Assembly (NCBI GenBank): GCA_947484275.1
Contig: CANKOY010000001.1
Location: forward strand, 1 to 64,000
Source of the DNA: Planctomycetota bacterium
GTDB lineage: Bacteria; Planctomycetota; UBA1135; GCA-002686595
Length of the DNA stretch: 64,000 nt
Direction: 5' to 3'
Shown here: positions 43,005 through 52,164 of the stretch, piece after piece
Layout: each line of letters opens with the position of its first letter
How positions within the stretch are numbered: the first letter of the stretch is position 1
Notes under the pieces: model-generated
Told to the model about the DNA's origin: nothing
What the model saw: the letters and a program-made list of their open reading frames with translations, nothing else
Databases searched by the model: none
Made by a program: the position numbers and the translations under genes

Positions 43005-44846
43005 TCACTCGACGGTGACGCTCTTGGCAAGGTTGCGCGGTTTGTCGATGTCGCAGCCGCGCATCAGCGCGTGATGGTAGGCGAACAACTGCAGCGGGAT
43101 GACGTTGAGCACAGGCGAGAGCCATTCGCTGGCCTCGGGCACTTCGATCGATTCGTCCCCCAGGGAGCGACTGTCGGCGTCGGAGCCGATCACGATCACG
43201 TGCCCGCCGCGGGCTTTGACCTGTTCGATGTTCGAGCGAACTTTGTCGGTGACGCGGCCCGTGGAAGAAATCACGACCACGGGCATGCCCGGCTCGATCA
43301 GGGCGATCGGCCCGTGCTTCATTTCGCCTGCTGCGTAGCCCTCTGCGTGTACGTAGCTGATTTCCTTGAGCTTGAGCGCGCCCTCGAGAGCGATCGGGAA
43401 ATTCAGCCCGCGTCCGAGGAAGAAAAACCCCTTGGCCTTGAGGTGCCGCTCTGCGATCGCGCGCACGCGGTGCACGGTGTTGTCGCTGAGCAAGCCTTCC
43501 ATGCGCGGGCGAAGACGGCGCAGATCGTCTAGCAACTCGCGACCGCGAGCCTCGTCGATCATTCCCCGCGCGCGGGCCAGGCGTACAGCAAGCAGGAACG
43601 CGGCCACGACTTGGGCGGTGAAGGCCTTCGTGCTGGCCACGCCGATCTCCGGTCCAGCGTGGGTCAGGATCGTCGCCTCGCTCTCGCGCACCACTGTGCT
43701 GCCGATCGCGTTGCAGATCGACGCCGGATAGGCACCCAATTCGCGCGCAAGACGCAGGGCCGCCAACGTATCCGCGGTCTCGCCGGACTGCGTGATCGCC
43801 AAGGCCAAGGTGTCCGGCGCGAGGCACGGCTCGCGATAGCGGAACTCGGAGGCAAAGTCGAAGTCCACGGGCACGCGCGCCAGCCCTTCGATCATGTAGC
43901 GCGCAATCATCCCGGCGTGCAGGGCCGTTCCGCAGGCAATGACCTGCACGCGCTTGATGCGTTTCAGGAGCGCGTCGTCCCACCCGGCACCTTCAAAGGC
44001 CACGTCCCCGTGCACCGAGGCGATGCGATCGAACGCCGTGCGCGCGAGCACATCGGGCTGCTCAAAGATCTCCTTGAGCATGTGATGCGCGAAGCCACCC
44101 TTGCTGGCGGCTTCCGCGTCCCATTCGATGCGCAGCGGTACGCGCGTGACCGGCTCTCCAGCGAGGTTCGTGATCGCGACCTTGCCCGGCGAAAGTTCCA
44201 CGACTTCGCCGTCCTCGATGTAGATCACATCGCGCGTGTGCGGCATGAGTGCCAGCACGTCCGAGGCGAGCCAGGCTCCGTCGGAGGTCTGCGCCGCCAC
44301 GAGCGGCGGACCATGGCGAGCCCCGACCAGTGCGGGAGACGCCCCGGTCGAGATCACCGCAATCGCGTAGTAACCGCGAACCCGGGCCAGGGCGGCGCGC
44401 ACCGCGTCGCCGAGTGACTTGCCGAGGTCGTACTCGCGCCCCACGAGCAGAGTCAGTACCTCGGTGTCCGTTTCGCTGTGGAACTTGCGGCCTTCGGCAA
44501 TAAGTTCACGGCGCAACTCGAGGTAGTTCTCGATGATGCCGTTGTGCACCAGGGCCAGTTTCCCGCTGCCGTCGGAGTGCGGGTGAGCGTTTTCGTCCGA
44601 CGGTTTCCCGTGGGTCGCCCAGCGCGTGTGCCCGATGCCCGCGCGCGCTTGGCCCAGGGCACCGTCGGCGAGCACGCGCTCCAGTTCAGCCAACCGGCCT
44701 ACCTTGCGCCGCACGGTGACCGATCCGCCCTCCGCCACGGCGACGCCGCAGGAGTCGTAGCCCCGGTACTCGAGCACCCGCAAACCCTCAACCAAGTGCG
44801 CGAGCACAGTGCCCGAACTGGAGATTCCGCCGACGATTCCGCACAT
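43005..44846 (-). CDS. glmS: Glutamine-fructose-6-phosphate aminotransferase
   Basis: 613 residues. MCGIVGGIS gives the Cys2 nucleophile of the class II glutaminase domain (1-240). Two SIS domains (about 285-420 and 455-590) follow, with TQSGETADT and the C-terminal KSVTVE. It makes glucosamine-6-phosphate for peptidoglycan, lipid A and EPS amino sugars. No glmS-type ribozyme is recognised in its short leader (9 bases from the upstream gene). Its place in an EPS cluster suggests extra supply for the polymer. Confidence 0.96.
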   Translation of the reverse strand: MCGIVGGISSSGTVLAHLVEGLRVLEYRGYDSCGVAVAEGGSVTVRRKVGRLAELERVLADGALGQARAGIGHTRWATHGKPSDENAHPHSDGSGKLALVHNGIIENYLELRRELIAEGRKFHSETDTEVLTLLVGREYDLGKSLGDAVRAALARVRGYYAIAVISTGASPALVGARHGPPLVAAQTSDGAWLASDVLALMPHTRDVIYIEDGEVVELSPGKVAITNLAGEPVTRVPLRIEWDAEAASKGGFAHHMLKEIFEQPDVLARTAFDRIASVHGDVAFEGAGWDDALLKRIKRVQVIACGTALHAGMIARYMIEGLARVPVDFDFASEFRYREPCLAPDTLALAITQSGETADTLAALRLARELGAYPASICNAIGSTVVRESEATILTHAGPEIGVASTKAFTAQVVAAFLLAVRLARARGMIDEARGRELLDDLRRLRPRMEGLLSDNTVHRVRAIAERHLKAKGFFFLGRGLNFPIALEGALKLKEISYVHAEGYAAGEMKHGPIALIEPGMPVVVISSTGRVTDKVRSNIEQVKARGGHVIVIGSDADSRSLGDESIEVPEASEWLSPVLNVIPLQLFAYHHALMRGCDIDKPRNLAKSVTVE

Positions 44847-44855
44847 GGCCGAGGG

Positions 44856-45815
44856 TTATCCCTTGGGAGGCACGAGGTCGAGGCGCTTCTTGAAGTACGC
44901 CATGGTGCGCGCGAGCCCCACCGACAATTCGACCTTGGGCTCCCAGCCGAGCAGGGTGCGCGCCTTGGTGATGTCCGGTTGGCGCACCTTGGGATCGTCC
45001 ACGGGCAGCGATTCGAAAACGATCTTCGAGCGCGACTCGCACAGATCGATTACTGCCTGGGCAAACTGCAGGATGGTCATCTCGCGCGGATTGCCGATGT
45101 TCACGGGCAGCACTTCGTCAGAGTGCAGCAGGCGGAAAATCCCCTCGACGAGATCGTCCACGTAACAGAACGAGCGCGTCTGGGATCCGTCGCCAAAGAC
45201 TGTCACGTCCTCGCCGCGCAGGGCCTGGGACATGAAGGCCGGCAGTGCGCGGCCGTCGTTCAGACGCATACGCGGGCCGTAGGTGTTGAAGATGCGCACG
45301 ATGCGCGTCTTGACTCCGTGGAAGCGATGGTAGGCCATGGTCATGGCCTCGGCGAACCGTTTGGCTTCGTCGTACACGCCGCGCGGCCCCACAGGATTGA
45401 CGTTGCCCCAGTAGTCTTCGCGCTGGGGGTGCACCAGCGGATCTCCGTAGCACTCCGAAGTCGAAGCCAAGAGGAACCGCGCCCCCTTGGCGTGGGCCAA
45501 ACCGAGGGCTTTGTGCGTTCCCAGGGAACCGACCTTCAGCGTCTGGATCGGAAACTCGAGGTAGTCCCGCGGCGAGGCCGGCGATGCGAAGTGCAGCACG
45601 GCGTCCAAGGGGCCGGCCACGTGCAGGAACTCGGTGACGTTCTGGTGATGGAAGTGAAAGTCCGGTCGCGACGTCAGGTGCTCGATGTTGCGCAGATCAC
45701 CCGTCAACAAATTGTCCATGCAGATCACTTCGTAGCCCTCGGCCAAGAAGCGCTCGCACAGGTGACTGCCTAGAAAGCCGGCTCCGCCGGTGATCAGCGC
45801 GCGACGTGTGCTCAC
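44856..45815 (-). CDS. UDP-glucuronate decarboxylase (UDP-xylose synthase)
   Basis: 319 residues, extended [14 protein letters not shown] is the NAD site; [29 protein letters not shown] and [11 protein letters not shown] are hallmarks of UXS. It converts UDP-glucuronate to UDP-xylose in the cytoplasm. The GTG start overlaps the upstream lipoprotein stop (GTGA). It points to xylose or a related pentose in the polymer. Confidence 0.93.
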   Translation of the reverse strand: MSTRRALITGGAGFLGSHLCERFLAEGYEVICMDNLLTGDLRNIEHLTSRPDFHFHHQNVTEFLHVAGPLDAVLHFASPASPRDYLEFPIQTLKVGSLGTHKALGLAHAKGARFLLASTSECYGDPLVHPQREDYWGNVNPVGPRGVYDEAKRFAEAMTMAYHRFHGVKTRIVRIFNTYGPRMRLNDGRALPAFMSQALRGEDVTVFGDGSQTRSFCYVDDLVEGIFRLLHSDEVLPVNIGNPREMTILQFAQAVIDLCESRSKIVFESLPVDDPKVRQPDITKARTLLGWEPKVELSVGLARTMAYFKKRLDLVPPKG

Positions 45816-46675
45816 GGACGCTTGTCCCCGGTTGCGCTGAAGTCGGCAAAGCGCGTGGACTCCCCTGGCGCGAGTTTCACTCGCTGGCCGAGGCCCTCAA
45901 GCAAACTCTCGCCCGCGGATCCAAAGGCCATGCTCTGTGAGTCCCCCATCGATTCGACGTCGCCCGTAATGCGCACTTGGAAACCTGGACCGGCGATACT
46001 CTTCGCAGCGGGATCGGGTCGGATCGGCGCGCCGCTCTCGGAAAGCAGCGGCAGAACAACCTTGTGTCCCGGCCCGAGGGTGAACAACTCCTCTCGAAAC
46101 GCCACCTGCAGGTCGCCCTGGGATTGGTTGACCACCACCAACTTGCGGTCCTTCATGCGCTCGATCACGTAGGGTCCGGATGAGCCGCTGATTTCGGCGC
46201 CGCCCATCAGACGCACTCGATCTCCCTCGCTGAGCACCATGCGCGCTCGGTCCACTTCCTGGAAATCGAGCATCGGCTCGCCGCGACCCGGGGAACCGAT
46301 CCATGCAAGTCCCTGTCCGAACAGCACGATCGACGAACCCGAAGGCCAGAGCACTTCCGCGCGGCCGCCCGGGGAGACGATCACGGAACTCCCGGCGTTG
46401 GCGCGCATGCGCTTGTCGTAGAACATCAGCGGTTGACCCGAGAGGGCCCCCACGGGCCGCACGCGCACGGGATCTGCGTGGCGGATCACGGTGACCTCTT
46501 CGATGCCCTCGCGCCGAGTGCCGGCGTCGCCTGGGGGCAAGGTTTCGAACTCGCCCGTCATGGGCGGCGGCCAGCGCTGCGTGTTGGGGAAGAAGCATGC
46601 GCCCGTAGTCAGACCGAGAGCCAGGAGCGCGAACGGCAGTGCGCCGCGGCAGGCGAAACGGGTGATGGTGCTCAT
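45812..46675 (-). CDS. Lipoprotein of unknown function, possibly FecR-like
   Basis: 287 residues. The signal peptide ends with TGAC (Cys27). The mature part is beta-rich; segments such as [21 protein letters not shown] and [11 protein letters not shown]-like strands recall FecR-type beta modules, but the match is weak. It is coupled on both sides: its ATG overlaps the accC stop and its stop overlaps the UXS start. It is likely an envelope protein tied to EPS or envelope stress. No enzyme motif was seen. Confidence 0.72.
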   Translation of the reverse strand: MSTITRFACRGALPFALLALGLTTGACFFPNTQRWPPPMTGEFETLPPGDAGTRREGIEEVTVIRHADPVRVRPVGALSGQPLMFYDKRMRANAGSSVIVSPGGRAEVLWPSGSSIVLFGQGLAWIGSPGRGEPMLDFQEVDRARMVLSEGDRVRLMGGAEISGSSGPYVIERMKDRKLVVVNQSQGDLQVAFREELFTLGPGHKVVLPLLSESGAPIRPDPAAKSIAGPGFQVRITGDVESMGDSQSMAFGSAGESLLEGLGQRVKLAPGESTRFADFSATGDKRP

Positions 46676-48048
46676 CGCGCTTCCTTGATCGGCACTTTTG
46701 CCGGTGTGACTCCAAAGTGGCGTGCGACGAATCCGGTGTCATGGTCGCCCGAGCGGAATTCGGGGTGGTCAAGGACCTTGATCAACAGCGGGATCGTAGT
46801 TTTCGGCCCCTCGATGATGAACTCCCCAAGGGCCCGCGATAGGCAGCGAATCGCGTGCTCGCGGGTAGGTCGGTGCGCCATGAGCTTTCCGATCATGGAG
46901 TCGTAGTTCGGCGGAATGCGATAGCCACTGTAGGCGTGGCTGTCGAGGCGCACGCCGGGCCCGCCCGGGGGCACGAACATCTCGATCCGACCTGGCGAAG
47001 GCTTGAAATCGCGGTCGGGATCTTCGGCGTTGATGCGCACCTCGATCGCGTGTCCGCGCTGCTCCACCTGGTCCTGCCGCAGCGAAAGCGGTTCCCCGGC
47101 CGCCATGCGAATCTGCTGTTCGATCAAGTCCAGCCCCGTGACCAGTTCGGTGACGGAGTGCTCGACCTGGATGCGCGCGTTGACTTCGATGAAATAAAAG
47201 TTCAGGTGTTTGTCCACCAGGAACTCCACGGTGCCAGCATTGTGGTAGCCCGCGGCCTTGGCCACCCGTATCGCGGCGGCGCCCATGGCTTCGCGCAGCT
47301 CGGGTGTCATCAGCGGCGAAGGTGATTCTTCGACCAGCTTCTGGTGCCGGCGCTGGATCGAACAATCACGCTCGAACAGGTGGATCAACTCCCCGTGCTG
47401 GTCGCCGAGGATCTGGAACTCGACGTGGCGCGGATTCTCGATGTACTTCTCCAGGTACACGGTGCCGTCGCCGAATGCCGCCTCGGCTTCGCTCTTGGCG
47501 GCGTGAAATCCGCTGACGAGACTGGGATCGTTGCGCGCGATGCGCATGCCGCGTCCGCCACCGCCCGCAGCGGCCTTGATCATGACTGGATAGCCGAGCC
47601 GTTTCGCCGTGCGCAGGGCCACTGCTTCATCGGGCACCGGACCGTCCGATCCAGGCACGATCGGAACGCCGGCTTTCTTGGCCAGGGCGCGTGCATTGGC
47701 CTTGTTGCCGACGGCTTCGATGGACTCAGGACTCGGGCCGATGAAGGTGATGTTGCAGGAGTTGCACACCTCCGCGAAATGCGAGTTCTCCGACAGGAAT
47801 CCGTAGCCGGGGTGAATGGCCTCGACGTCGGCGATCTCGGCCGCGGAAATGATCGAGGGGATGTTCAGGTACGAACGCGCGCCCGGCGGAGCGCCAATGC
47901 AGATCGTCTCGTCAGCCTGCCGCAGGTAGAGGGCGTCCGCGTCGGCCTGGGAATAGACCGCGACAGTCTCGATGCCCATCTCGCGGCAGGTGCGAATGAT
48001 CCGCTGCGCGATCTCGCCGCGGTTGGCGATCAGGATGCGCTTGAACAT
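46672..48048 (-). CDS. accC: Acetyl-CoA carboxylase, biotin carboxylase subunit
   Basis: 458 residues. ATP-grasp layout: an N-terminal domain [16 protein letters not shown], the Gly-rich loop [23 protein letters not shown], and [11 protein letters not shown] with catalytic residues. It carboxylates biotin on AccB in the first step of fatty acid synthesis. It starts 10 bases after accB. Its stop overlaps the start of the lipoprotein gene that leads into the EPS genes. Confidence 0.97.
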   Translation of the reverse strand: MFKRILIANRGEIAQRIIRTCREMGIETVAVYSQADADALYLRQADETICIGAPPGARSYLNIPSIISAAEIADVEAIHPGYGFLSENSHFAEVCNSCNITFIGPSPESIEAVGNKANARALAKKAGVPIVPGSDGPVPDEAVALRTAKRLGYPVMIKAAAGGGGRGMRIARNDPSLVSGFHAAKSEAEAAFGDGTVYLEKYIENPRHVEFQILGDQHGELIHLFERDCSIQRRHQKLVEESPSPLMTPELREAMGAAAIRVAKAAGYHNAGTVEFLVDKHLNFYFIEVNARIQVEHSVTELVTGLDLIEQQIRMAAGEPLSLRQDQVEQRGHAIEVRINAEDPDRDFKPSPGRIEMFVPPGGPGVRLDSHAYSGYRIPPNYDSMIGKLMAHRPTREHAIRCLSRALGEFIIEGPKTTIPLLIKVLDHPEFRSGDHDTGFVARHFGVTPAKVPIKEAR

Positions 48049-48058
48049 GCGGCGCGCG

Positions 48059-48547
48059 TCAATTCGGCTGGACCAGGAACAACGGCTGGCCGAATTCCAC
48101 CGGCTCTCCGTTCTTGACCAGCACTTGAACGATCCTTCCGGAGCTCTCGGCCTTGATCTCGTTCATGACCTTCATGGCTTCGATGATGCACAGGGTCGTG
48201 TCCGGGCCGAAACTGGCGCCGACCTGGGCCAGGGGCTCGGCTCCGGGAGCGCTGGCGCGATAGAAGGTGCCCACCATGGGGCTTGGGAACGGCGTGCCCG
48301 CGGCGACCGCGGGCGCGGCTGGGGCGGCTTCACTGGCGGACGCCGTAGGGGCGGGGACGCCTAGGGCCAAGGGCGCGGGGGCGACTCCGCCGTGTGTCAC
48401 GTGCACCACCGGGGCCTGAGCCACGGGCGCATCCTGGCCTCTGCGCAGGCGCAGGCGCGTGCCGGCGGTAGTGTCCTCGAGTTCGAGCTCGGTGAGGTCG
48501 CCCTTTTGCATCAGGGCGATGAGACGTTGGATCAGGCGCAGTTCCAT
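48059..48547 (-). CDS. accB: Biotin carboxyl carrier protein of acetyl-CoA carboxylase
   Basis: 162 residues. An N-terminal helical part (1-45), a Pro/Ala-rich linker (45-85) and the biotinyl domain with PMVGTFYRA and the biotin Lys in EAMKVMNEI. It carries biotin between carboxylase and transferase. The start at 48547 gives the usual [10 protein letters not shown]-terminus. An extended -10-like TGCTATCCT (48594-48586) lies about 40 bases upstream and could drive accBC. Confidence 0.95.
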   Translation of the reverse strand: MELRLIQRLIALMQKGDLTELELEDTTAGTRLRLRRGQDAPVAQAPVVHVTHGGVAPAPLALGVPAPTASASEAAPAAPAVAAGTPFPSPMVGTFYRASAPGAEPLAQVGASFGPDTTLCIIEAMKVMNEIKAESSGRIVQVLVKNGEPVEFGQPLFLVQPN

Positions 48548-48554
48548 GGCTGGT

Positions 48555-48737
48555 TCATTGGCCCGCGGCAGAACGGGCGTGGCGTAGGATAGCAACGCGC
48601 ACAGGCAATCCGCGATCCAAAGAAAAAGCCAAAGCGGCCTTGCGGCGCGCCAGCTTGAGGTCGCGCTGGCCGATCCCGACCCAGTTTCGGGCCCTGAGTT
48701 TGTGAGCCGAAGACCGAGTGCCCCGGCGTTTCCCCAC
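48555..48737 (-). CDS. Possible small basic protein between moaC and accB
   Basis: 60 codons from GTG at 48737, four bases past the moaC stop, to TGA eight bases before accB. The product is very basic (Arg/Lys/His near one third), for example KLARRKAA. No family was recognised and the Shine-Dalgarno is poor. A chance frame is quite possible. The gap otherwise holds only a hairpin (GCCAGC/GCTGGC, 48649-48670). Confidence 0.2.
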   Translation of the reverse strand: MGKRRGTRSSAHKLRARNWVGIGQRDLKLARRKAALAFSLDRGLPVRVAILRHARSAAGQ

Positions 48738-48740
48738 GAA

Positions 48741-49277
48741 TCAGGACGGTTCGCCGCGCGGATGAACCCAATGCCCTGAGCGGCCGCCGCGCTTCTCCAA
48801 GAGGCGCACGGATTCGATCTCGATCCCGTGGGCACGGGCCTTGGACATGTCGTACACGGTCAGAGCGGCCATACTGGCCCCTACCAAGGCCTCCATCTCT
48901 ACGCCCGTGCGCCCCGTGCAGGCGACGCGACAGCGAACCTCCAAGCGCAGGTCGTCGAGGGGGCTGAAATTGACCTCGATCGCGTCGATGGCGAGCGGAT
49001 GACACATGGGAATCAACTGGCCGGTGTTCTTCGCAGCCAGAATTCCCGCGACGCGCGCCACCTCCGTCAAGGGCCCCTTGGGACCTCGGCCGTCGAGCAA
49101 CTCCTGCAGGAGCCCCGCGGGAAAGCACACGACCGCGGACGCCGTGGCTTCACGCTGCGTGACAGCCTTGGCCGAAACATCGACCATTGCGGATTCGGCT
49201 CCCCCGGGGCCGGCCCGCACGTGAGTCCACGCTTTGGCCGTCGGAGCGCGGGGAGGTTTCGATTTCTTACCAACCAT
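48741..49277 (-). CDS. moaC: Cyclic pyranopterin monophosphate synthase
   Basis: 178 residues. MVDVSAKAVTQREA, KNTGQLIPMCHPL and RTGVEMEALVGAS are MoaC signatures; the active-site Lys and Asp regions are intact. It makes cyclic pyranopterin monophosphate in molybdenum-cofactor synthesis. A Lys/Pro-rich N-terminal extension precedes the core. The ATG at 49277 was chosen; another at 49328 adds 17 residues. No other moa gene is nearby. Confidence 0.93.
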   Translation of the reverse strand: MVGKKSKPPRAPTAKAWTHVRAGPGGAESAMVDVSAKAVTQREATASAVVCFPAGLLQELLDGRGPKGPLTEVARVAGILAAKNTGQLIPMCHPLAIDAIEVNFSPLDDLRLEVRCRVACTGRTGVEMEALVGASMAALTVYDMSKARAHGIEIESVRLLEKRGGRSGHWVHPRGEPS

Positions 49278-49295
49278 GGACTCGTGGACCTCGAA

Positions 49296-49308
49296 CGGCA
49301 CAGTGCCG
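49296..49308. promoter_or_regulatory. Hyphenated palindrome in the moaC / protease gap
   Basis: CGGCAC-A-GTGCCG lies 18 bases upstream of the moaC ATG in the gap shared with the divergent S41 protease gene. It could be an operator or a hairpin in the moaC leader. Confidence 0.3.
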
Positions 49309-49500
49309 CAATTGTCGCTGGCGGGCATTCCCCCGGACCTCGGCCATGGGGCTGCGCAGGTTTTACGTGCCCCGTGAACGAAGCCCCGCTGGCGAGCCTA
49401 CAGTAGAGTCTTCACCGCAACCATGTCGATAGTGCCTTGCCTCGGCTGGCACCTCGCCTACCGCTGGCTAAAGGCCCGCCGCACTTTCAGAATCGCGAAC

Positions 49501-51999
49501 ATGCTTCGACCCACACTGATCGGCTTGCTTGCTCTCCTGCCCCTGACCTTCGCGCCCGCTGTCGCACCGGTCCCGCAGTCCCCAGACTTGGCCAAGCTGG
49601 TGTCGGAGGAGGCCCAGAAGGTTGGCGACAGCTCCGCCGAGGTGATTTGGCAAAAGGTCCGCGCCGTAGCCGACCTGTCGAGGCGATTGGAGGGACAAGA
49701 CCTCGCCGCTGCGGCGGAACGACTGCTCTCCGAGGAAGCGAACCTTAGCCCTGCCGGACGCGTATTCGCCGTGGGTTTGCGCCTACAGGCGAGCGATCCC
49801 GACGCCGTGAAGATGGCGGAGACGTTGAGGCCTTTGCTGCGCAGCAAGGAGCCCGAGATTGCACTGGCGGCTGCACAGCTGTGCGCTGACGCGAATTTTC
49901 GCGCGTTAGGAAACGAGGCGCGCGACGGCCTGCTTACCGACCTCTCGAAACTTGCGGAGGACGGCGCAAAGCCCCCGGCCCTACGCCTGGAATCCGCGAT
50001 CGCCATGCACACCCTAGGCAGCGGCGAACACCGCAAAAACGCCTGGCGCTTGATGAACGGATTCCTTGGCTCCCAGGATCCGGAACTGCGCCAGCAGGGA
50101 GCACTGGCCTTGGCGCGCACGCACGCGGAAATCACCGGTGCCCTGCGCGACGAACTGCGGCGCATGGCCTCCGTTCCCGGTGCGCTCGGCCGCGTGGCCG
50201 ACGCCTACATCGAGACCGCGCGCACGGAGGAACATTGGAGCACGACCCTGCGCCGTCAGGCCGAGCTGTACGAAGCCAAGCCGGACACAGCCAAGCAGAT
50301 CGACGGTGAAGATCCGGCCCAGGTGTTCATGACCGTCATGAACGTAATCCAGAAGGGTCACCTCGAGGGCGACAAGGTCAAGACCGAAGATCTGCTGGAT
50401 GCCGCGCTCAACGGCATGTTGCATCGCATGGACGAGCACTCGACGTACATGGACTCCAAGGAGTTCGGACGATTCGAGCAGGACCTCGAGGGTGCCTATG
50501 GCGGGATCGGTGCCTATGTCCAGAGCGATCCCTTGGACACGTTGTTCACGATCACGCACCCGATCTACTCCGGCCCCGCGTACAAGGCCGGACTGGTCAG
50601 CGAGGACAAGATCGTGCGCGTGGACGACTGGCCGACGCTCGGTGAAACTTCAGAGGCGGTGATCAAACGCCTCAAGGGCCGGCCGGGCACAACGGTCAAG
50701 CTCTACATCTGGAAGCGCGGCATGGAGCCGGCAAAGATCGACCGTCCGACCGAGGACATGGCGGTCGAAATCGTGCGCGCATCCATTGAGATCCCTCAGG
50801 TGCAATCGCAAATGCTCCCGGGCAAGGTCGGACTGATCTCGCTGCTCAGTTTTTCGCGCGTCGCCTCCCAGGAAGTGCGCCAGGCGCTGCTCGGTCTGCA
50901 GGAGCAGGGCATGGAATCTCTGATCCTCGATTTGCGCAACAACCCGGGCGGACTGCTCGACGAAGCGGTTGCGGTGGCCTCGCCCTTCTTGTCCAAGGGC
51001 AAGGTGGTGGTGAAGACTGAGAGCCGCGTCGACCCCTCCGAGAGCAAGAGCACGCGCGCCGCACCGCTGATCCCCATGGACATGCCCATGGCTGTGCTGA
51101 TCAATCGCTTCAGCGCCTCGGCCTCCGAAATTGTCTCCGGCGCCCTTCAGGATCACGAGCGCGCGACCCTGGTGGGCCAGCGCAGTTTCGGCAAGGGTTC
51201 GGTGCAGAAACTGCTCACCGTTCCCGGCCTGTTCGATGACGAATCCTCGGACGAGAACCGCAATGGCCGTCACGACAATTGGGAGCAGCTGACGCGCGAC
51301 TGGAACAAAAACGGCGAGTTCGATTTCGCGCCGCACATCAAGTTGACGATTTCGCGCTACCTATTGCCTTCGGGCCGCTCGATCCACCGCGAGGTGGACA
51401 AGGACGGCAACATCACGAGCAAGGGTGGCGTCGATCCGGACATCAAGGTCGATGCACGCAGCTATGAGGCCTGGCGCCTGGAGGAGATGGTGCGCCTGCA
51501 GACTTCGAAGAAGATCCGCGACTACGTCGACCAGCACTTTGCAGCGAACAAGGATCTGTTCACCTCACTCGCCGAAAACGACCAGCGCGATCCGTCGCGC
51601 TACCCGCAATTCGAGGAGTTCATGACGTCGCTTGCAACGCCGCTCGCGGCGGATGACGTGCGTCAGTTGGTTCGCATCGACGTGCGCAAGCGCGTCCAGG
51701 ATCTGCGCGGCAAGGAATTTCCGGGCGGCGATTTCGTCGAGGATGCGCAGCTCCAAGAAGCGATCCGCGTCGTGCTCGAGAAATTGGGCAAAACGCCCGC
51801 CGACATCGAGGAATACAAGGCCACGATCCCGCCCACGCCCCGCGGCCGACTGCAAATCGCGCGCGTCGAGCGCGGTTCGCTGCAGGAGTCGATCGATCAG
51901 ATCAATGCCGCGCGCAAGGGCGACGGCAAGCTCTCGCAGGAACTCCTGGAGCGCCTGCAGGAACTTCTGCAGGCCTCACTGGCCGGTACGAGGCATTAG
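49501..51999 (+). CDS. Large S41 C-terminal processing protease with PDZ domain and EF-hand-like loops
   Basis: 832 residues from the chosen start, which gives a signal peptide ending near AVAPVPQ; an ATG 26 codons earlier is in frame. The N-terminal 250 residues are helical and HEAT/TPR-like. A PDZ domain (about 320-410) precedes the S41 domain with catalytic Ser540 (SASASE) and Lys565 (GKGSVQ), 25 residues apart as in Prc/Tsp. Directly after, two 12-residue loops (584-595 and 600-611) match Asp/Asn-rich EF-hand-type calcium sites, DENRNGRHDNWE being near perfect. It is a periplasmic protease. The insert suggests calcium binding. Confidence 0.9.
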   Translation: MLRPTLIGLLALLPLTFAPAVAPVPQSPDLAKLVSEEAQKVGDSSAEVIWQKVRAVADLSRRLEGQDLAAAAERLLSEEANLSPAGRVFAVGLRLQASDPDAVKMAETLRPLLRSKEPEIALAAAQLCADANFRALGNEARDGLLTDLSKLAEDGAKPPALRLESAIAMHTLGSGEHRKNAWRLMNGFLGSQDPELRQQGALALARTHAEITGALRDELRRMASVPGALGRVADAYIETARTEEHWSTTLRRQAELYEAKPDTAKQIDGEDPAQVFMTVMNVIQKGHLEGDKVKTEDLLDAALNGMLHRMDEHSTYMDSKEFGRFEQDLEGAYGGIGAYVQSDPLDTLFTITHPIYSGPAYKAGLVSEDKIVRVDDWPTLGETSEAVIKRLKGRPGTTVKLYIWKRGMEPAKIDRPTEDMAVEIVRASIEIPQVQSQMLPGKVGLISLLSFSRVASQEVRQALLGLQEQGMESLILDLRNNPGGLLDEAVAVASPFLSKGKVVVKTESRVDPSESKSTRAAPLIPMDMPMAVLINRFSASASEIVSGALQDHERATLVGQRSFGKGSVQKLLTVPGLFDDESSDENRNGRHDNWEQLTRDWNKNGEFDFAPHIKLTISRYLLPSGRSIHREVDKDGNITSKGGVDPDIKVDARSYEAWRLEEMVRLQTSKKIRDYVDQHFAANKDLFTSLAENDQRDPSRYPQFEEFMTSLATPLAADDVRQLVRIDVRKRVQDLRGKEFPGGDFVEDAQLQEAIRVVLEKLGKTPADIEEYKATIPPTPRGRLQIARVERGSLQESIDQINAARKGDGKLSQELLERLQELLQASLAGTRH

Positions 52000-52010
52000 C
52001 GGACAGCAAG

Positions 52011-52027
52011 TGCCCCTCGGAGGGGCA
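52011..52027. terminator. Hairpin between convergent protease and AI-2E-family genes
   Basis: TGCCCCT-CGG-AGGGGCA, a perfect 7-base stem with 3-base loop, begins 12 bases after the protease stop. Flanking GCA/TGC can lengthen it. There is no strong T-run. It may serve both strands. The rest of 52028-52164 shows nothing recognisable. Confidence 0.5.
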
Positions 52028-52164
52028 TGTGCTTCCGCCTTACGTGTGCGCCGGGCCGAGCTGTTCCTTCTCAGCGTAACGACGAAGAACGAAAGTGGCC
52101 GTCTCACCCTGCGGGGACAACGAGACCACACGTTCCCAGCATCCGAGCTGATCCTCAGAGCCTC

